NCBI GenBank assembly: GCA_036971715.1
Contig: JAVHJL010000007.1
Location: 3,241,997-3,305,996 of the forward strand
DNA from: Arthrobotrys musiformis
Taxonomy: Eukaryota > Ascomycota > Orbiliomycetes > Orbiliales > Orbiliaceae
Reading direction: 5' to 3'
Length of the DNA: 64,000 nucleotides
The notes below the pieces were generated by a model that was given only the letters and a program-made list of their open reading frames with translations, had not been told where the DNA came from and did no database searches. Both the position numbers and the translations under genes were made by a program. Shown in pieces: positions 35,460-47,562 of the stretch (position 1 is the first letter of the stretch; each line of letters opens with the position of its first letter).

Positions 35460-37049
35460 ATGTTTATACCTTCGTTTTCCTTCCTGGTTCTCTTGTGCGT
35501 CTCGAGCGCTTTGGCAGCTGAGCTCGAGGGAACCAGCGAACTCCACAGTATTCAGTATTCAAGCCCCCCAGGACTCCTTGATGATTGCTCCAATAGTACG
35601 CATCGCTGGCGTTCACTTCAGGGGAGCTGTTTCGACGAGGGAAGTGGTTTATTGCCTTATAGCCCTCTTCCTTCGAAACGTAGCTTTCTTGATACTTATC
35701 TTGGCTTTATTGGGCTTCATCCGCGGGATATCTGTGGACCCGATGAAGTCGCATGTTGGGTAGAAACTTGTTGTAGCCCTAGGGAGATATGTGGCTCCTA
35801 CGATGAGGGTTGTACGGTTTTCTGGAGCACAATATATTCGACGACGATAACTACCTCCTGGTCCACCGTCACTTCGTGGGTTCTGCCCCAGACGAATGAT
35901 GTGGACTTCCATACCACTACCGTTAACACCACTGTTTATACGACAATTTTCAACCCCGTTACTCTGCCTGGCGAAGGGAAAAACGATGTTCTTGAGACAG
36001 ATGTAGTAGTTGTCACCAAGCTCGTGTTATCCGCCTTTACGCCTCCGGCTATTACGAGGACCGAGATGGTGACGAGGACTCGACAACCCGGGGCAGAGAT
36101 AACCCCTCCTCCCCTGTTGATGGTACGGGAGACCGGATATATCTTACCCCGAGCAAAAGAGATACCGAGGAGGTGGGATGGAATAAGTTATACAACATTA
36201 ACAGTCTTTGTTACCACATTTTTCACAACTAGTACGATCGCCACGCTAGATAACACAGTTTTTGAAGTCACGGAGACGAATACCATTTCTTCCATTGCCA
36301 CGCAGAACCAGACGCATTACGAGACCCCGACGGGGTTTACAACTACGGTTATTACACAGACGGAGACTTCAACATCTTATGCATATGGAACGGTGGAGAC
36401 GCCAACACAGGTTGCTTATGTTACTACCTTTCTACCAGCTTTAGGTGACGAAGCTAAAGATGGGGTGACAGAGACGGCATCCTCTGGGAGCGTAAGGCGG
36501 TTTTCTCGGGGCGAAATATCTGGCATTACGATTGGATTGATACTGGCGGTGCTCCTTGCGGTAGTTGCAATTGCCATTTTTAGACGCCATAGAAAGACTA
36601 GAGATTCGCAGGACACCCGCAGCCGGCGCGATGTCTTCGATCGGGGTTCTTCCAGTTCCACTTCGGGAGGAGCCGCCGTTCTAGCCTCTCCAAAGCCGGC
36701 TCTGAGGAGGGTTTCTCAGTCGGAACTCACTGAATCAAACACTGGTATAGTTCCCGGGTCCCCGATATCCGAGCTATTCTTCTCTGGGTTGAATATGACG
36801 GATGAAAACAAGTATAGTCGAAACCATATTGGCACGGGAGGTTCGAGTTTGTCTCGGGGTAGTAGGGGGTCCGTAGTATCTTCTCCTGTCCCTGAGGAGT
36901 ACATTTTACCTGAAACACCTGCAAAAAGCGCGCAGATTCGGAGTAGCGTGGACGAGAGGAATTGGGGCAGGGGGTACGGCGGCAGAGGAGGCTATTATAA
37001 TGTTGGGAACAGGAATACGACTCTATCGGATTTTGGACCTATGATCTAG
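35460..37049 (+). CDS. large Thr-rich single-pass surface protein
   Basis: Single exon, 529 residues from the ATG at 35460. The open frame runs further upstream, but this Met starts a proper signal peptide (FSFLVLLCVSSALAAE). The ectodomain holds a compact cysteine cluster (CGPDEVACWVETCCSPREIC) followed by long Thr/Val/Ser-rich repeats such as TTITTSWSTVTSW and TTVNTTVYTTIFN, likely heavily O-mannosylated. One transmembrane helix lies at about 353-375 (ISGITIGLILAVLLAVVAIAIF) with basic RRHRKTR after it. The cytosolic tail is Ser/Arg/Gly-rich and ends in a RGYGGRGGYY patch. A wall-stress or adhesion sensor is plausible; I recognise no named family. Confidence 0.9.
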   Translation: MFIPSFSFLVLLCVSSALAAELEGTSELHSIQYSSPPGLLDDCSNSTHRWRSLQGSCFDEGSGLLPYSPLPSKRSFLDTYLGFIGLHPRDICGPDEVACWVETCCSPREICGSYDEGCTVFWSTIYSTTITTSWSTVTSWVLPQTNDVDFHTTTVNTTVYTTIFNPVTLPGEGKNDVLETDVVVVTKLVLSAFTPPAITRTEMVTRTRQPGAEITPPPLLMVRETGYILPRAKEIPRRWDGISYTTLTVFVTTFFTTSTIATLDNTVFEVTETNTISSIATQNQTHYETPTGFTTTVITQTETSTSYAYGTVETPTQVAYVTTFLPALGDEAKDGVTETASSGSVRRFSRGEISGITIGLILAVLLAVVAIAIFRRHRKTRDSQDTRSRRDVFDRGSSSSTSGGAAVLASPKPALRRVSQSELTESNTGIVPGSPISELFFSGLNMTDENKYSRNHIGTGGSSLSRGSRGSVVSSPVPEEYILPETPAKSAQIRSSVDERNWGRGYGGRGGYYNVGNRNTTLSDFGPMI

Positions 37050-39523
37050 CTCGTTCTCTCGCCTTCGATACTAACGTCAAAACATTATTATTAAGTATTA
37101 TTATTTCTTTCTGAGAATACAATCAATGTCATACCCTCGAATGTGTAGTTAGTTTGGGGCAAAGTTTGTTTTTATGAGGGGTAACTAGAAAACAATGTGA
37201 CCGTAGCGCCCCGCGCCCCACCTTAAACCTAGAACTCCTCATTCTTTTTAAATTTTAAACGAGCGAAAGGATTTTTCTCCAGAAGAGGGTGTCCTGATAT
37301 GACATCGACGTACACACGTGGCCTTCAGGATATCCTTATCGATAGTTAAAGGCTAAGCTTTTTCTATCCGTTTACATTTTTTTTGATATATCCCTCAAAG
37401 GTTTAAGACCAAAAACGCAGTGCAGGAACAGCTCGCTCCGCGATATATATATAATGCAGACGAAGTTAACCTTCTGGTGACAGAATTTGGGTGTCTGAAA
37501 TAGGGTGAGATTGTGTAACGTGGTAAGTCGTATTTTGTTCTGATCCTGTGCAACGTCACTTGTACCGACGTGTCTTTGATTCAGAGTTTCCGTGGAACGC
37601 GAAGGTAAAGTGGAGGGTTTATTCAACATTCCTCCCACGATATGGAAAAGAAAACCACGACCCATGTTGAAGAATTCTTCGTCATATGTCGGTTATCGAT
37701 AGAACCGCGACTACTTGGCTTAGCTCGCACTTGCTTATGCAATTCCAGACCAGGGCTTAATCATAACGGAGGGATAAATCATGATTTTTACGAGTTATTG
37801 TCCAGCTCCGGCATCTTATTACCTAGGATGATGTAACCAGAATTGTCGCGTGGGGTGTGGGGTTAGTATCATGATATCACTTCACGGACAGCGCATTGAT
37901 TTTGATCGTTGCCCCTTTGTGTTAATTGGTGATTGAAGTTGGCGATATCGGAACGGAATGGGTTTGAAGACTCAAGAAGCCACTGGGAGAGAAAGAAGTA
38001 GACGAGTTCTTCGTTAGGTCAGTAGCTAGGGTGGGTCTCACCGGAACCCACCCCAAAGACACTAGCTGCAGCCGGCGGATGCATGTGTTCCCGCTCGAGA
38101 ATGTCATCTGGCTCCTGTAGCCTCGAATCCGGGCGCTGTGGCTCCTGGATCAGTGTTAGGCTAAGAGGAGCAAACCGTCGATGTGCAAGACCTTAAAGTT
38201 TTTTTTTTTTTTTTTTGGTGATCAGGAAATGCCGCATCGACAAGCTCAACAAGCCGACATCGTGACTGTTGGTCAAGCGGTAAGTAGAGAAGGGACCACT
38301 AAGCGGAAGACACATTGGTGCATCTGGAACTGCCAACCATGATTAAACCTTCACCCAACCACAATCACCCGCTATGTGAATTTAATTTGTCGTCGACGGG
38401 TTGAACGAAAGGGAAGGAAGGGCTCAACCGAGCGCGCGGTCAATTATGCCTTGTAATCACGAGATGGCGGTGCAATGAAAAACAGCCTGTTTGGCTTCGG
38501 AGACACGAATCATGACGGTGTCCAAGGGATTTTACGGAAGGGAGTCTCTCAGCCATTCGTCGGCATGAGTAAGCTAGCTATGCTTCGATTGGGAGTATCA
38601 GATGTATTTGAAATGATCGTTGAACCCGTCAAATCCGCGGCAACGGAGAAGTATGTCTTTTGTTGGTTCAGCTCCGGGAAAGGGAAGACTTTACCTGATA
38701 CTGGTTGCATATTGCCATCATATTGCATGCCGCAGCCTCCGCTTGGTCAGGGCTGTGTTCGTTCTAGGTAGCGAGTCTCTGCCACTCCTGCCGACCATTT
38801 GCCAACTCGAGCATGGCTAACCCCGTTTATTCTCTGAACGGGAACAGTTCTTCCTTCAAATTCTTGCAAATTCTTTTCGCCGACGAGATGGTGCTACACA
38901 TCCACGCAGTTCGGGAATTTCTGGACCCAAGTCGGATGCAGGCTACAGGCTCGGGACCTGGCCTGGATGCGAACAGCTGTTGCTCGACTTACGTGTAGAC
39001 TGTGGTACGATTACCAGCGTTAGTCAGCTCGTTCGTACATATGTGGATAGAGCATCAGGGAATCGAAGCACCTGGTATTTTCCACCCCCCTCCAACAGTC
39101 CGAGCAGCGAATCAGCACCTAGCCTCACGTGCAAGCGATCAGACCAGTGCTTGGTTGGAAGCTGTGATTGGTTGGAACGGTTTTGGGCAACTGCGGTTTT
39201 GACTCTTTTCTCGAAAGCCTTGTTGGAGTTTAGAACTGTCATATCCTGCCTGAGTACTAAAACCGCCCGCCTTCCACGCCGCCAATATTAATCCAGCCGC
39301 CCACCTTGCCCATATCATGATCCTTCGAGATTCTTTATATATTTCCTTTCCCTCAAGAGTGACGATTAGAAGCGACGCTTTAGTCCGTCAGAAACGACCT
39401 GGAACAAACAATCAACAGATACCGAACAATATATCGTGAAATAGAGAGAGAGAAACACACAGACAGAGAGAATAGAGGGATATCGACATCATCAACAACG
39501 ACAACACAACAACACATTCAACC
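37050..39523. other. intergenic
   Basis: No exon assigned. It contains a T18 run (38199-38216) and short frames only. Just upstream of the next gene lies a TATA-like TTTATATATTTCC element near 39334-39346 and an AGAGAG/ACACAC-rich leader (about 39440-39475). Confidence 0.45.
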
Positions 39524-40774
39524 ATGGCCTCGCAGTCTCGGTCGGCTTTGGCCCCTCATCACGCCGCCCTAAAGGCTCAGATCCTTCGACTGCTCGGCCC
39601 CTCGTCTCCGGACGATTTAAGACGCTTCCTCGAAGAAATATCCATTCAGCAGGACGTCCTTGAGAACATATCCGACCTGTGGCCCGACCTACCTCTTGCT
39701 TACGACGCTGAACGGGAGGAGCTGGCCGACGACAGGAAAGAGGTCTATGTTCTATACGACGCTGCACTAGATGACCGAGAGAAGATTCGACGAAGATGGG
39801 AGAGACTTTTGAGCAAGCATCGGTGGGGACGACATGAAGTCGAGGAGCTCAAGAAATGTCGGGAGTACATGGCCAGAAACGCAGTCAAAATGGTTGGCCT
39901 CTGCGTCGAGTACGCCGAGTTCTCCAGGTGAGTTTTTATTCTCGTCCCCGTCTAAGTGAAGGATCCAGATGCAAAGAGCGAGGAGGCGATGAGGTCTCAA
40001 TTTCGGATGGAAGCTAACCTTTCCTCGCGGTCATTTTGTAGTCAAATCCAAGGATTAGCTTGCCTCGAAGATGACCTTCGTGTCAAGCTCGAGAAAGTCT
40101 ACGTTGACGAAAACCTTTCTACAGCATCCAAGTTGAGGAGGATGCGGAATATTCTGAACATGTTCGCCGAATCCCGCCCGAAAGCCGAGCGCTACACATA
40201 CCGTCGACGATCTCTTTCTCCAGATGATGACGAGGAAGAGTTTTGGGCCGTTCCAAAGCCCCAAATCGTCGAGCCGTCGAGGGATGCCGGATTTGTAGGA
40301 GTTTCCTACACGAAGCCCCATCGATCCCGTACAGACCGACACGAACACAAGCGGCACCGTCGTGGACGTGAAAAGGAAGACCACGAAGAGCGGGACTACA
40401 TCCCTGATTACAGCTACGAGATCCAAGATGTCGATGAACGGCCTTCTCATAACGTCTATCCAAATGATTCCTCGCGACATGCCTTCCGAAGTTCAAGCCA
40501 CGATACTTCCTTCCTCTGGAGATCCCGAGCACAAAAGGAGGATGAACATGCCAAACCCCAGTATTCAGGTCGCCATTTCTCCCTCTCCTATACACACCTC
40601 CCTCCACTTGAGGAACAACGGCGCTCAAGTGCAGGGACGAAACATCACAGGCCCTCTAGATATGAGGACGACGAAGATGCCCATCGCCCGAAGAGCAGTG
40701 GCCGATACCTCGAAATCCCGAAGCCCAAACCTGCGAAGCAATACACTAGCTGGGAAGTTTACGAGATAGTCTAG
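39524..40774 (+). CDS. unrecognised helical and charged protein
   Basis: 378 residues from exons 39524-39927 and 40042-40774 (GTGAGT..TGTAG, 114-nt intron). The first 190 residues are rich in leucine and charge and look helical (LRRFLEEISIQQDVLENI, REKIRRRWERLLSK, ELKKCREYMARNAVKM). From about residue 190 the chain is disordered, with Arg/His/Asp/Ser-rich low complexity such as RSRTDRHEHKRHRRGREK, reminiscent of nuclear RNA-processing proteins. No signal peptide or membrane span. I recognise no family; nuclear location is inferred from composition only. Confidence 0.85.
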
Positions 40775-42815
40775 ATTATCCCTGAATAGGCTAGTGTATC
40801 TCATCTCATCGGGTGGCTGACTGGTTCGGCTAGAATGTCCTTTTCGCATTTCTATTTCCTTAAATCAATATATTTTTCATCGGATACAGGGTCTTTTTTA
40901 AAAACGGGTTTTGGCATTTGCAGACGGGTTCACTGCTTTGAGGTTTTCCTTCCAGTTTGCAATCGGTTAAGCATATATTTCCGGGGACTTGTCTATTCGT
41001 ATCTTGTACATCGCGATTGGCGCACTTTTCTGCTTTTCTGCTTTTTCTTACGTTTTTTTGTGGTTCGGCTTTACTGTTGGGAACGGTACTGCTTGTTTGA
41101 ATTTAGGTACGGGAATACTCAGGTTACGGTGTCAATCATTGAAATGTTTCGTTCCCTTATCATTTTGTCTTTCATGATCCCCCCGGTCCCCCTCTTGTCT
41201 TTTCGGAATCTGCTCTTCATGTTCTAACCCTCCGATATTTCGCATTGCATCACTATTTTGAGAAAGAAAAGATTGAAGGCCGCCCGTCTTTGTTTTTGTG
41301 GATTCAATGTTGCTAGCCCCGTGTGTAAACTTACAAATATCTCCAAATAAAGTTAATCTAATGCCTAGTCCGGAGTATTCCTCAGCTCACTAGAGGTGAA
41401 CCACTTTGAGAAGGATTTTGTGAGAATATTAAATCGGGGTTTCCTGTTCAGAGGTCGTCATATGTGCAGATAGCGGTCGGCGCGGTGCAGAAGATCATCT
41501 GGAATTAGGAGCAAAAGCACTCGGATTAGGCGCTGGCTGGAACTTCGAAAACGAAAAAAGGAAAAAAGAAAAGGAAACCGATCTTATCATGCACCATAAA
41601 CGCTGAGGCGGTAGATGTTCCCGGATTCGAGCGCTTAAGTAACGTTTAATTAATTTACGTATCAGATCTATTGATACTAATAATAAATATCCTTGATCTA
41701 AAAATGGCGATCGTAATTGAGGCCGTACAACATAAACCCCAACGACCTATCGTCGAAATATTCCCTCCAGAACCCGGGGCCCCCGAGGTTAACCTCCCCA
41801 ACATTTGCAAAAACCGAGTCAAGAGGACATGTAGCTACTTAGGTACTTAAGTATATATATATATCTACTACGTACATACACACATACATACCAATTGCCA
41901 AGGCCACGGAATAACCTACCTATAAATACTAGAAGGTACCTCGAGTACATACATACAGATATATAACCAATCCCGTATTTTGGCCGGAATACGCATTGAA
42001 GCGGTGTTAAACACCCTCTTTGCTTGACGCTTGCAGAGATGGTAGACATCCCAGGGCTTGAGGCCGAATTTGGAGGATTGCCTAATTCGGGCTGACGATC
42101 AACACAAATATTGAGCAAAATCCAACAAAAGATCTCAATAATATGTGACCGGCCGAGAGACATATGCACGTCGCAACGTTGACGTCGACGTATAGGTATA
42201 TATATACTTGCTCTGCAGTCGTATATAAGGACTTAAATACCTGTATAAGACATATACCGAAGATCGAAGAGTCGATATAAGTAAGTACTTACCTATTTAG
42301 ACATGTGCTCGAAAGCTTTCGCTGCCGATCGCACCAAAAAATAATTATAAATCTCAAATTAATCAATCCGTCGTGATCGTGCTGGCTATGCATATCCCCA
42401 TATGTAAGTTGTATGCTGCTTCATGGTGAATTATATATCTGCGTATTGAATTCTATCCTAACCTTCTCTAGCGCTATTTCCGAGCGCGCGTGGATGGTAT
42501 AGAGGCCTTATAACGCTACCTGAAATCATGATCGATCTCGCTTTGATCCCCCATGATCTTCAGAGCTATATTCAGGTCTATATATAGAGCATATCGTCTG
42601 CCTTGGAAATAAGCCATATAAGATCCCGTCCGCTTGCAGCCACAAAACTTCCTTCTTCCTCCCTTTTCCTAACCCCCACTAATCCATCGTTAAGTCCGTT
42701 TCACACTCTTTCTAGCAAAAACTTTGCCTAAACCTAGAGGTCCTCCTTCGTTTCCGTCGTCCTGCGAAGAGTAGCATAATATAGTCTAACATTTCTATTT
42801 TTGTTAAGCAATACA
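40775..42815. other. intergenic
   Basis: T-rich 3' DNA after the previous gene, then AT-rich DNA with TA and TACA microsatellites (about 41850-41890, 42195-42215) and a TATATATA element near 42580, a plausible TATA box region for the serine-rich gene. A 116-codon antisense frame (41819-42169) is low complexity. Confidence 0.45.
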
Positions 42816-43018
42816 ATGCATCGTCGCACCGGACCTTCGAAGTCGGCCTCGTTGCTGTTGACCGCCGTGACGGTTCTCGGCTTTTTTGCCCAGACTGAAG
42901 CTGTGATCACGGCTATCGAGGGACGATACCCCCACGAGCTCGTCGCTGGTATTAATCGTCGTGACACCACGACCGCCTCTGACTCTTCGACAACTCCCCC
43001 CGTCAGCTCTAGCTCTTC

Positions 43019-43065
<47 letters not shown>

Positions 43066-44189
43066 GCTCTTCAAGTTCTTCGAGTTCGAGCTCTTCCTCT
43101 AGTTCTTCTAGCTCTAGTTCTTCTAGCTCTAGCTCGTCTAGCTCTAGCTCGTCTAGCTCCAGCTCGTCTAGCTCATCTTCCAGCTCAAGTGTTGTTACTT
43201 CTACGAGCACTCAGAGTATTTACCCGCAACCGACTATTGCCACTACGGTTACTGCGGCCACTGGAATCCAGATTGCAGGCATCCAGCCCACTGTCATATC
43301 AACTTCCGGGAAGAGATCGATCCGTGGCATCTCCAAGCGACAAAACTCTGTTGTTTGGATTGGAGAGTCAATCCAAACAGACGGTACTAGCCGTTTTATC
43401 TTCGTCGACGATGCATCGTCCGCTGCTACCTTTGACCTATCTCAAAAGCAACTTATTTCCACGGACTCCGGGAACTACATTACGTTCGCGTCGCTCTCCG
43501 ATGTCGCTGCGGGCTTGGGTCCCTGGGAGGCCAGCACGGATGCAGGAGATATTAGTGTCGAGTTCGTCATCGACGGCAGTAGCGGTGCTCTCGTCTGGAG
43601 CCATCCTAGCTTCTCTGCTATGTTGAACTTCCATCCAGCCGTTTGCTACACTGTCTCCGGAACGACTACTGCTGTTGATTGGATTTATAATCCTGCTAGC
43701 ACAGGAAACTGCGAAAGATTTGTTGTCCAAGCCACTGGCGGCGACCTCGTTGCTGCGACGGTGACCCCGTCCCTCACATCTATCGTCCCAACCGGTGCGC
43801 AAACCTGGGTTGGAACTACCCCCTCGCCGCCCACCACGACCACATCGTCTTCGTCTTCTTCAGATACTGATACCGCCGAACCGACCGAGACCGAAAGTGG
43901 CGTCACCACCGAAACCGTCATTGATACCGCTACCATCACCAGCAGCACCCAGATCACCTCGGTAGTTACTGCTACTTCGTGTGATAATTGGGGATCTTGC
44001 GACCAATGGACCTCAACCACCACCCAGACGAGCACTACCCTTTACACCAAGCCATGCACCACTGCGCTCCCTGTCCCCGTTCCTGTTTCTGGGGCTGCTG
44101 GGCCCGGGTCCGCTTGGTTCTTGGCAAAGTGTATGCTTTCCGCTTCGTTTGCCTCGGCCATCGGGTTTGTTCTAACAACGTCTTGGTAA
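42816..44189 (+). CDS. poly-serine secreted or GPI-type wall protein
   Basis: Single exon, 457 residues from ATG 42816; an in-frame ATG at 42801 is also possible. A signal peptide-like start (SASLLLTAVTVLGFFAQTEA) is followed by 62 consecutive serines (43005-43190) and two dibasic KR sites of the Kex2 type (SGKRSIRG and SKRQNS). A globular segment comes next (WIGESIQTDGTSRFIFVDD through NCERFVVQA), then a Thr/Ser-rich stalk with a TSCDNWGSCDQWTS cysteine pair. The hydrophobic C-terminus (about the last 25 residues) fits a GPI-attachment signal. Probably a cell-wall protein with a glycosylated spacer. The serine tract carries both TCN and AGY codons, so serine itself is being maintained. Confidence 0.88.
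43020..43064 (+). repeat. (TCG)15 microsatellite in poly-Ser tract
   Basis: Fifteen perfect TCG codons inside the 62-serine run. The remaining serine codons are a mixture of TCT, TCC, TCA, AGC and AGT. Confidence 0.97.
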
Positions 44190-45178
44190 GCATGCCGTAT
44201 TTATCCAATATCTATCTTTGCGGATAATATAAAATTAAAAACCTCACTTTGTCTTTTATTTTATTCACTGCTTCCTTTCCTTGGGATGATGCTCTGCCTG
44301 TGTACTTTTCTTCTGCTCCGAGCTATACGTTTTTTAATCACAGCCTTTTTTTTTTTGCCCTCTTTCATATCACTCCATGACCTGGGAACGAGACCAGGTA
44401 TACCGGAAGGACCTCGAAACTTGAGCGGTATTCAAATTTGCATCTTGACGCCATCTTGATGTCTCTGGGTTTGCGTCGTTCATTTGGCTACATGAGCTAC
44501 CGGCTAGGGGGAGGGAAGGACTTCTGTCTAGCGCCAAGACTGGATGTTCTATCCCTTTCCAGTATTTGATATCTCCGATTGTTTATTGAGCTTCAAGATC
44601 TCTGGGATGAAGATTCGCCCGGTCGGGTCCTCCACTATTCATTTAATTAGCTATTTAGACATTTTTTTTATAAATTAGATTTAATTTTTTTGTGTCTAGT
44701 TATTAAGAGAATGAATGGTAATATTTAATATTAATGCCGTGTCTTCTTTCATAACTTCACGACTGAAAAAGAGTACATATGTATGATGAGGTAGCTGAAA
44801 TGATCGATACATTTCGGGGAGAACCGGGGGTAAGGGAGGGTTCTGTGGAGTGCTTCTGGCTCTGAGAAATATTGGAATTTCTAAGTTGAAATGATCTCGT
44901 ACCCAGACGCCAGGAGGTGGTGGTGAAAACTAGAATAGATCGACCTATAATGCATGCTCAGGTATCAAGATGAGTATATATATATATATGTACATCTACA
45001 AGTATCTGGTATGCACCGTATGTTTACGAAAAGTACAAGTATGCTTTGCGATAGTTGTGGAGTTCATATGGAGGCCAGCCGATAGGCTAGAGGTGATGCG
45101 TTGGGGGGTGTCGTGGGGGAAGAAAAATCATCCGCCTAAAAACAGCTCACACCGAGTCGACAGCGAAAGAGCACAACC
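44190..45178. other. intergenic between convergent genes
   Basis: 3' regions of the poly-serine gene (+) and pcp1 (-). Contains AT-rich stretches and a TA microsatellite (about 44975-44990). No gene seen. Confidence 0.55.
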
Positions 45179-46581
45179 CTACGATTTGCGTAACTGCCTC
45201 CTAATGGCCGCCTCTCTTCTTCTCCGAGCTTCTTCTTTCAACCAGGCGGCCAAGCCAGCACCGGAAAGTAAACCGCCTAGATGAGCGGCGTGATCCATCC
45301 ACATACTCCATCCGAATATTAAGGATGTGAATTCCCAGACACCCATTGCCGTTGCAATTGTGGCAGCTTTAAGGGTGAAAAGCGGGAGAAGGACGAAGTA
45401 TAGCTCGGTACTAGCAGCGAGTTAGTGGTGTCTCTACTTTCACCTAGCCAAGGAGGGAAACGTACTCAGGATTGAGAACAGCATAACCTCCCAGAACCCC
45501 GAACACGGCCCCAGAAGCGCCGAGGCCGAATACATGGAACCGCCTCGTGAATACGTTTACTGCCAGTGAAGTAAACGACGCGAGTACGCCCGATGAGACG
45601 TATAAAGCGAGGAAGTTGCCCCGGCCGATTTGTTCGCATACTAACGATCGACACCCGGATCGTCAGTAACCTTCTCGCGAAGGTATATTCTCCAGATTAA
45701 CCGTCTCAATTGACCGACTCACAGGGTGAACCAATAAAAAATAACCCCGCCATATTAGCTGCAAAATGCCAAATTGTGTGGTGGCTGAATACGCTCCCGA
45801 GAAGGCTAAAGACTCTTGGATCGCCGGGGCATTGGACAAAGTGCGTGTTCAAGACCCTCCAAAGCGGGGGGATCCGCCAAGCCAATAATATCACAAAATT
45901 GGCGGCGATTATTCCACCGATTGTAGCAATTGCCATCGGGATTTGCGGGAACAAACGGTCCTTTTGCTGCGGGTGAACATACGTAAGGGCGTAATAGGCG
46001 CTGCCTGCTAACGAGACGAGAAGGAATATAAATGATGGGGCTAGACGACGGATTGCTGACATTTCCTCAGGCTCTTCACGGTCCGAGACACGTGCTCGAG
46101 CTCGGTGGTAGTTATACCATGCCTCGCTACCGACCTTGAGTTCGTCAGACGTGCCAGTAGAAAGAGCATTGGCTTTTGGGTCTACGAAGGTGGGTTTTAG
46201 AGCTGCTGGTTCGGGGACTTCTGCCCCTTCGGACTTGTGTGAAAGAGGTGGGGTGTTGGAGATGGGTGGCTTTATGGATGGCGTAGGGTCCGTATTTCTT
46301 CTAGAAGGACGCCGTAGAGATGCCAAACGGCGTATGGCACTTGTCGAAGAGCCGTGAAGACTAGAAGGTAGCGACTTTCGTAGGTGCTCCGGTTGAACTA
46401 TTGAGCATCGCGTGGGAATTGAGGACACCGAACGATAGGGAGTAGTGGAAGCGGGATGGGGGAGCTTGAGCAGCTGGGAAGGAGACCTAGCCGCCTTCAA
46501 TGGGGCCAAAATGGAGGATAACGACGGAGTGGGAAAAGCGAAGGCCTGCCGCACAGCGCACGATCTCCATATCGGTGTCAT
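45179..46581 (-). CDS. pcp1: mitochondrial rhomboid protease (Pcp1/PARL)
   Basis: 421 residues from exons 46581-45723, 45640-45466 and 45410-45179. Intramembrane serine protease of the mitochondrial inner membrane. In yeast it processes the dynamin Mgm1 and Ccp1. The N-terminal 100 residues are Arg/Ser/Pro-rich, like a mitochondrial presequence. The rhomboid core shows HTIWHFAANMAGLFFIG (oxyanion-hole His/Asn), the catalytic serine in GLGASGAVFG (Ser329), and the histidine element DHAAHLGG (385-391). One predicted helix lies upstream of the six-helix core (FIFLLVSLAGSAYYALTYV), the PARL-type topology. Its start faces the Tma17-like gene across 515 bp. Confidence 0.96.
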
Positions 46582-47096
46582 TGTAGAACCGCGAGCGGTT
46601 CAGGGTAGACCGAACCAATGCCCCCCCTTTACAGGACGTCGTCGATGTTTAATTTCGAAGAAACCGTCCGTTAAGGCATGGGGTTCGGTAGCTGGCGGGA
46701 ATCACACGAATAGCGGGGACGCTTGCGTTTTGATGGTCTTCGGGGGACCGTCTGGGGCGTAGCAACAGCAAGGCACGGACGATAGACGATACGACAGTTC
46801 GCGAGGTATGTACACGCAGTATGGCGGAGATTACTATCGATATGCTCGGGTGAGTACCTATATGAGGGGGATATCGGAGTATGTTGTAATTGCAGTAGAG
46901 TTGTAGTCGTCGTTGTTGTTGTTGATGTTGTTGACGTTGTAATGAGGCCGGAAAATTTGGTGTCACCAAGAACCGCAGCACCAAACAAACACCTTCCCCA
47001 AACTCCCTGCTCCATCCGCCCCTCCACCAGCACATCTCATGTAGCCCGACACGACTTCGCCAACCACCATACGGTTTTTATATTACAGCAGCCGCC
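46582..47096. promoter_or_regulatory. shared divergent promoter of pcp1 and tma17-like gene
   Basis: 515 bp separate the two start codons. It contains a GTT/GTC triplet-rich block (about 46898-46940) and no exon. The divergent placement of a mitochondrial protease gene and a proteasome-assembly gene allows co-regulation; that is inference. Confidence 0.55.
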
Positions 47097-47562
47097 ATGA
47101 GTGCTTCTGCAGCCCCTATTCCCCTGGTATGTCCACCTTGCCCACGTCAATCAGGAGTGATCTTGCTGATGTCTCAACTTCCCAACGAAGGACCAATTTG
47201 CGGCGGCGCTTCTCGACCTCGAGATACCACAACTTCACCAAGAGTCGGCGCGCCTTCAAAACTCTCTCTACCATCTCGAACGCTCCAACACTACTCTCGC
47301 CGAATATCCTGATGACGAGGATTGCAAGGATGCGATCCGCTACAACCTAGGTGTCATAGAACAGCAGAAACAACGGGTCGATATCATCAGGCTGGAGCTT
47401 GTCAGACGCGGGGTTAGCGTCGGACATATGGATTTGGATCGTCCTGAACCAGTATCTTCCTCCACGGGCGATGCTCAAGTTCCTTCTGCAGCGCCGGACT
47501 CTGCTCCTGCAAATGGTGCCACGAACGGGCGTGCCAGGGACGATGAAGGGGTTTATTTGTGA
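47097..47562 (+). CDS. tma17: Tma17/Adc17-like proteasome assembly chaperone
   Basis: 133 residues from exons 47097-47126 (30 nt, MSASAAPIPL) and 47191-47562. The intron is 64 nt with a GTATGT donor and a CGAAG acceptor. The main exon has no ATG of its own near its start, so a simple ORF scan misses it. It reads an acidic-start helical segment (FAAALLDLEIPQLHQESARL), then the family signature of two helices around HLERSNTTL and VIEQQKQRVDIIRLEL. The tail is disordered and Ser/Pro/Ala-rich, ending GVYL. Yeast Tma17 (Adc17) is a stress-induced chaperone that helps pair ATPase subunits in the 19S proteasome base. Length and helix pattern fit; assignment rests on the SNxxL helix motif and overall pattern. 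Confidence 0.8.

Noticed and set aside
42734..43210. 158-codon minus frame of Glu/Leu/Asp repeats
   Set aside because: Reverse complement of the poly-serine codons; pure repeat artefact.
42961..43626. 221-codon plus frame rich in Arg and Leu
   Set aside because: Frame-shifted reading of the same serine tract; no start context or domain.
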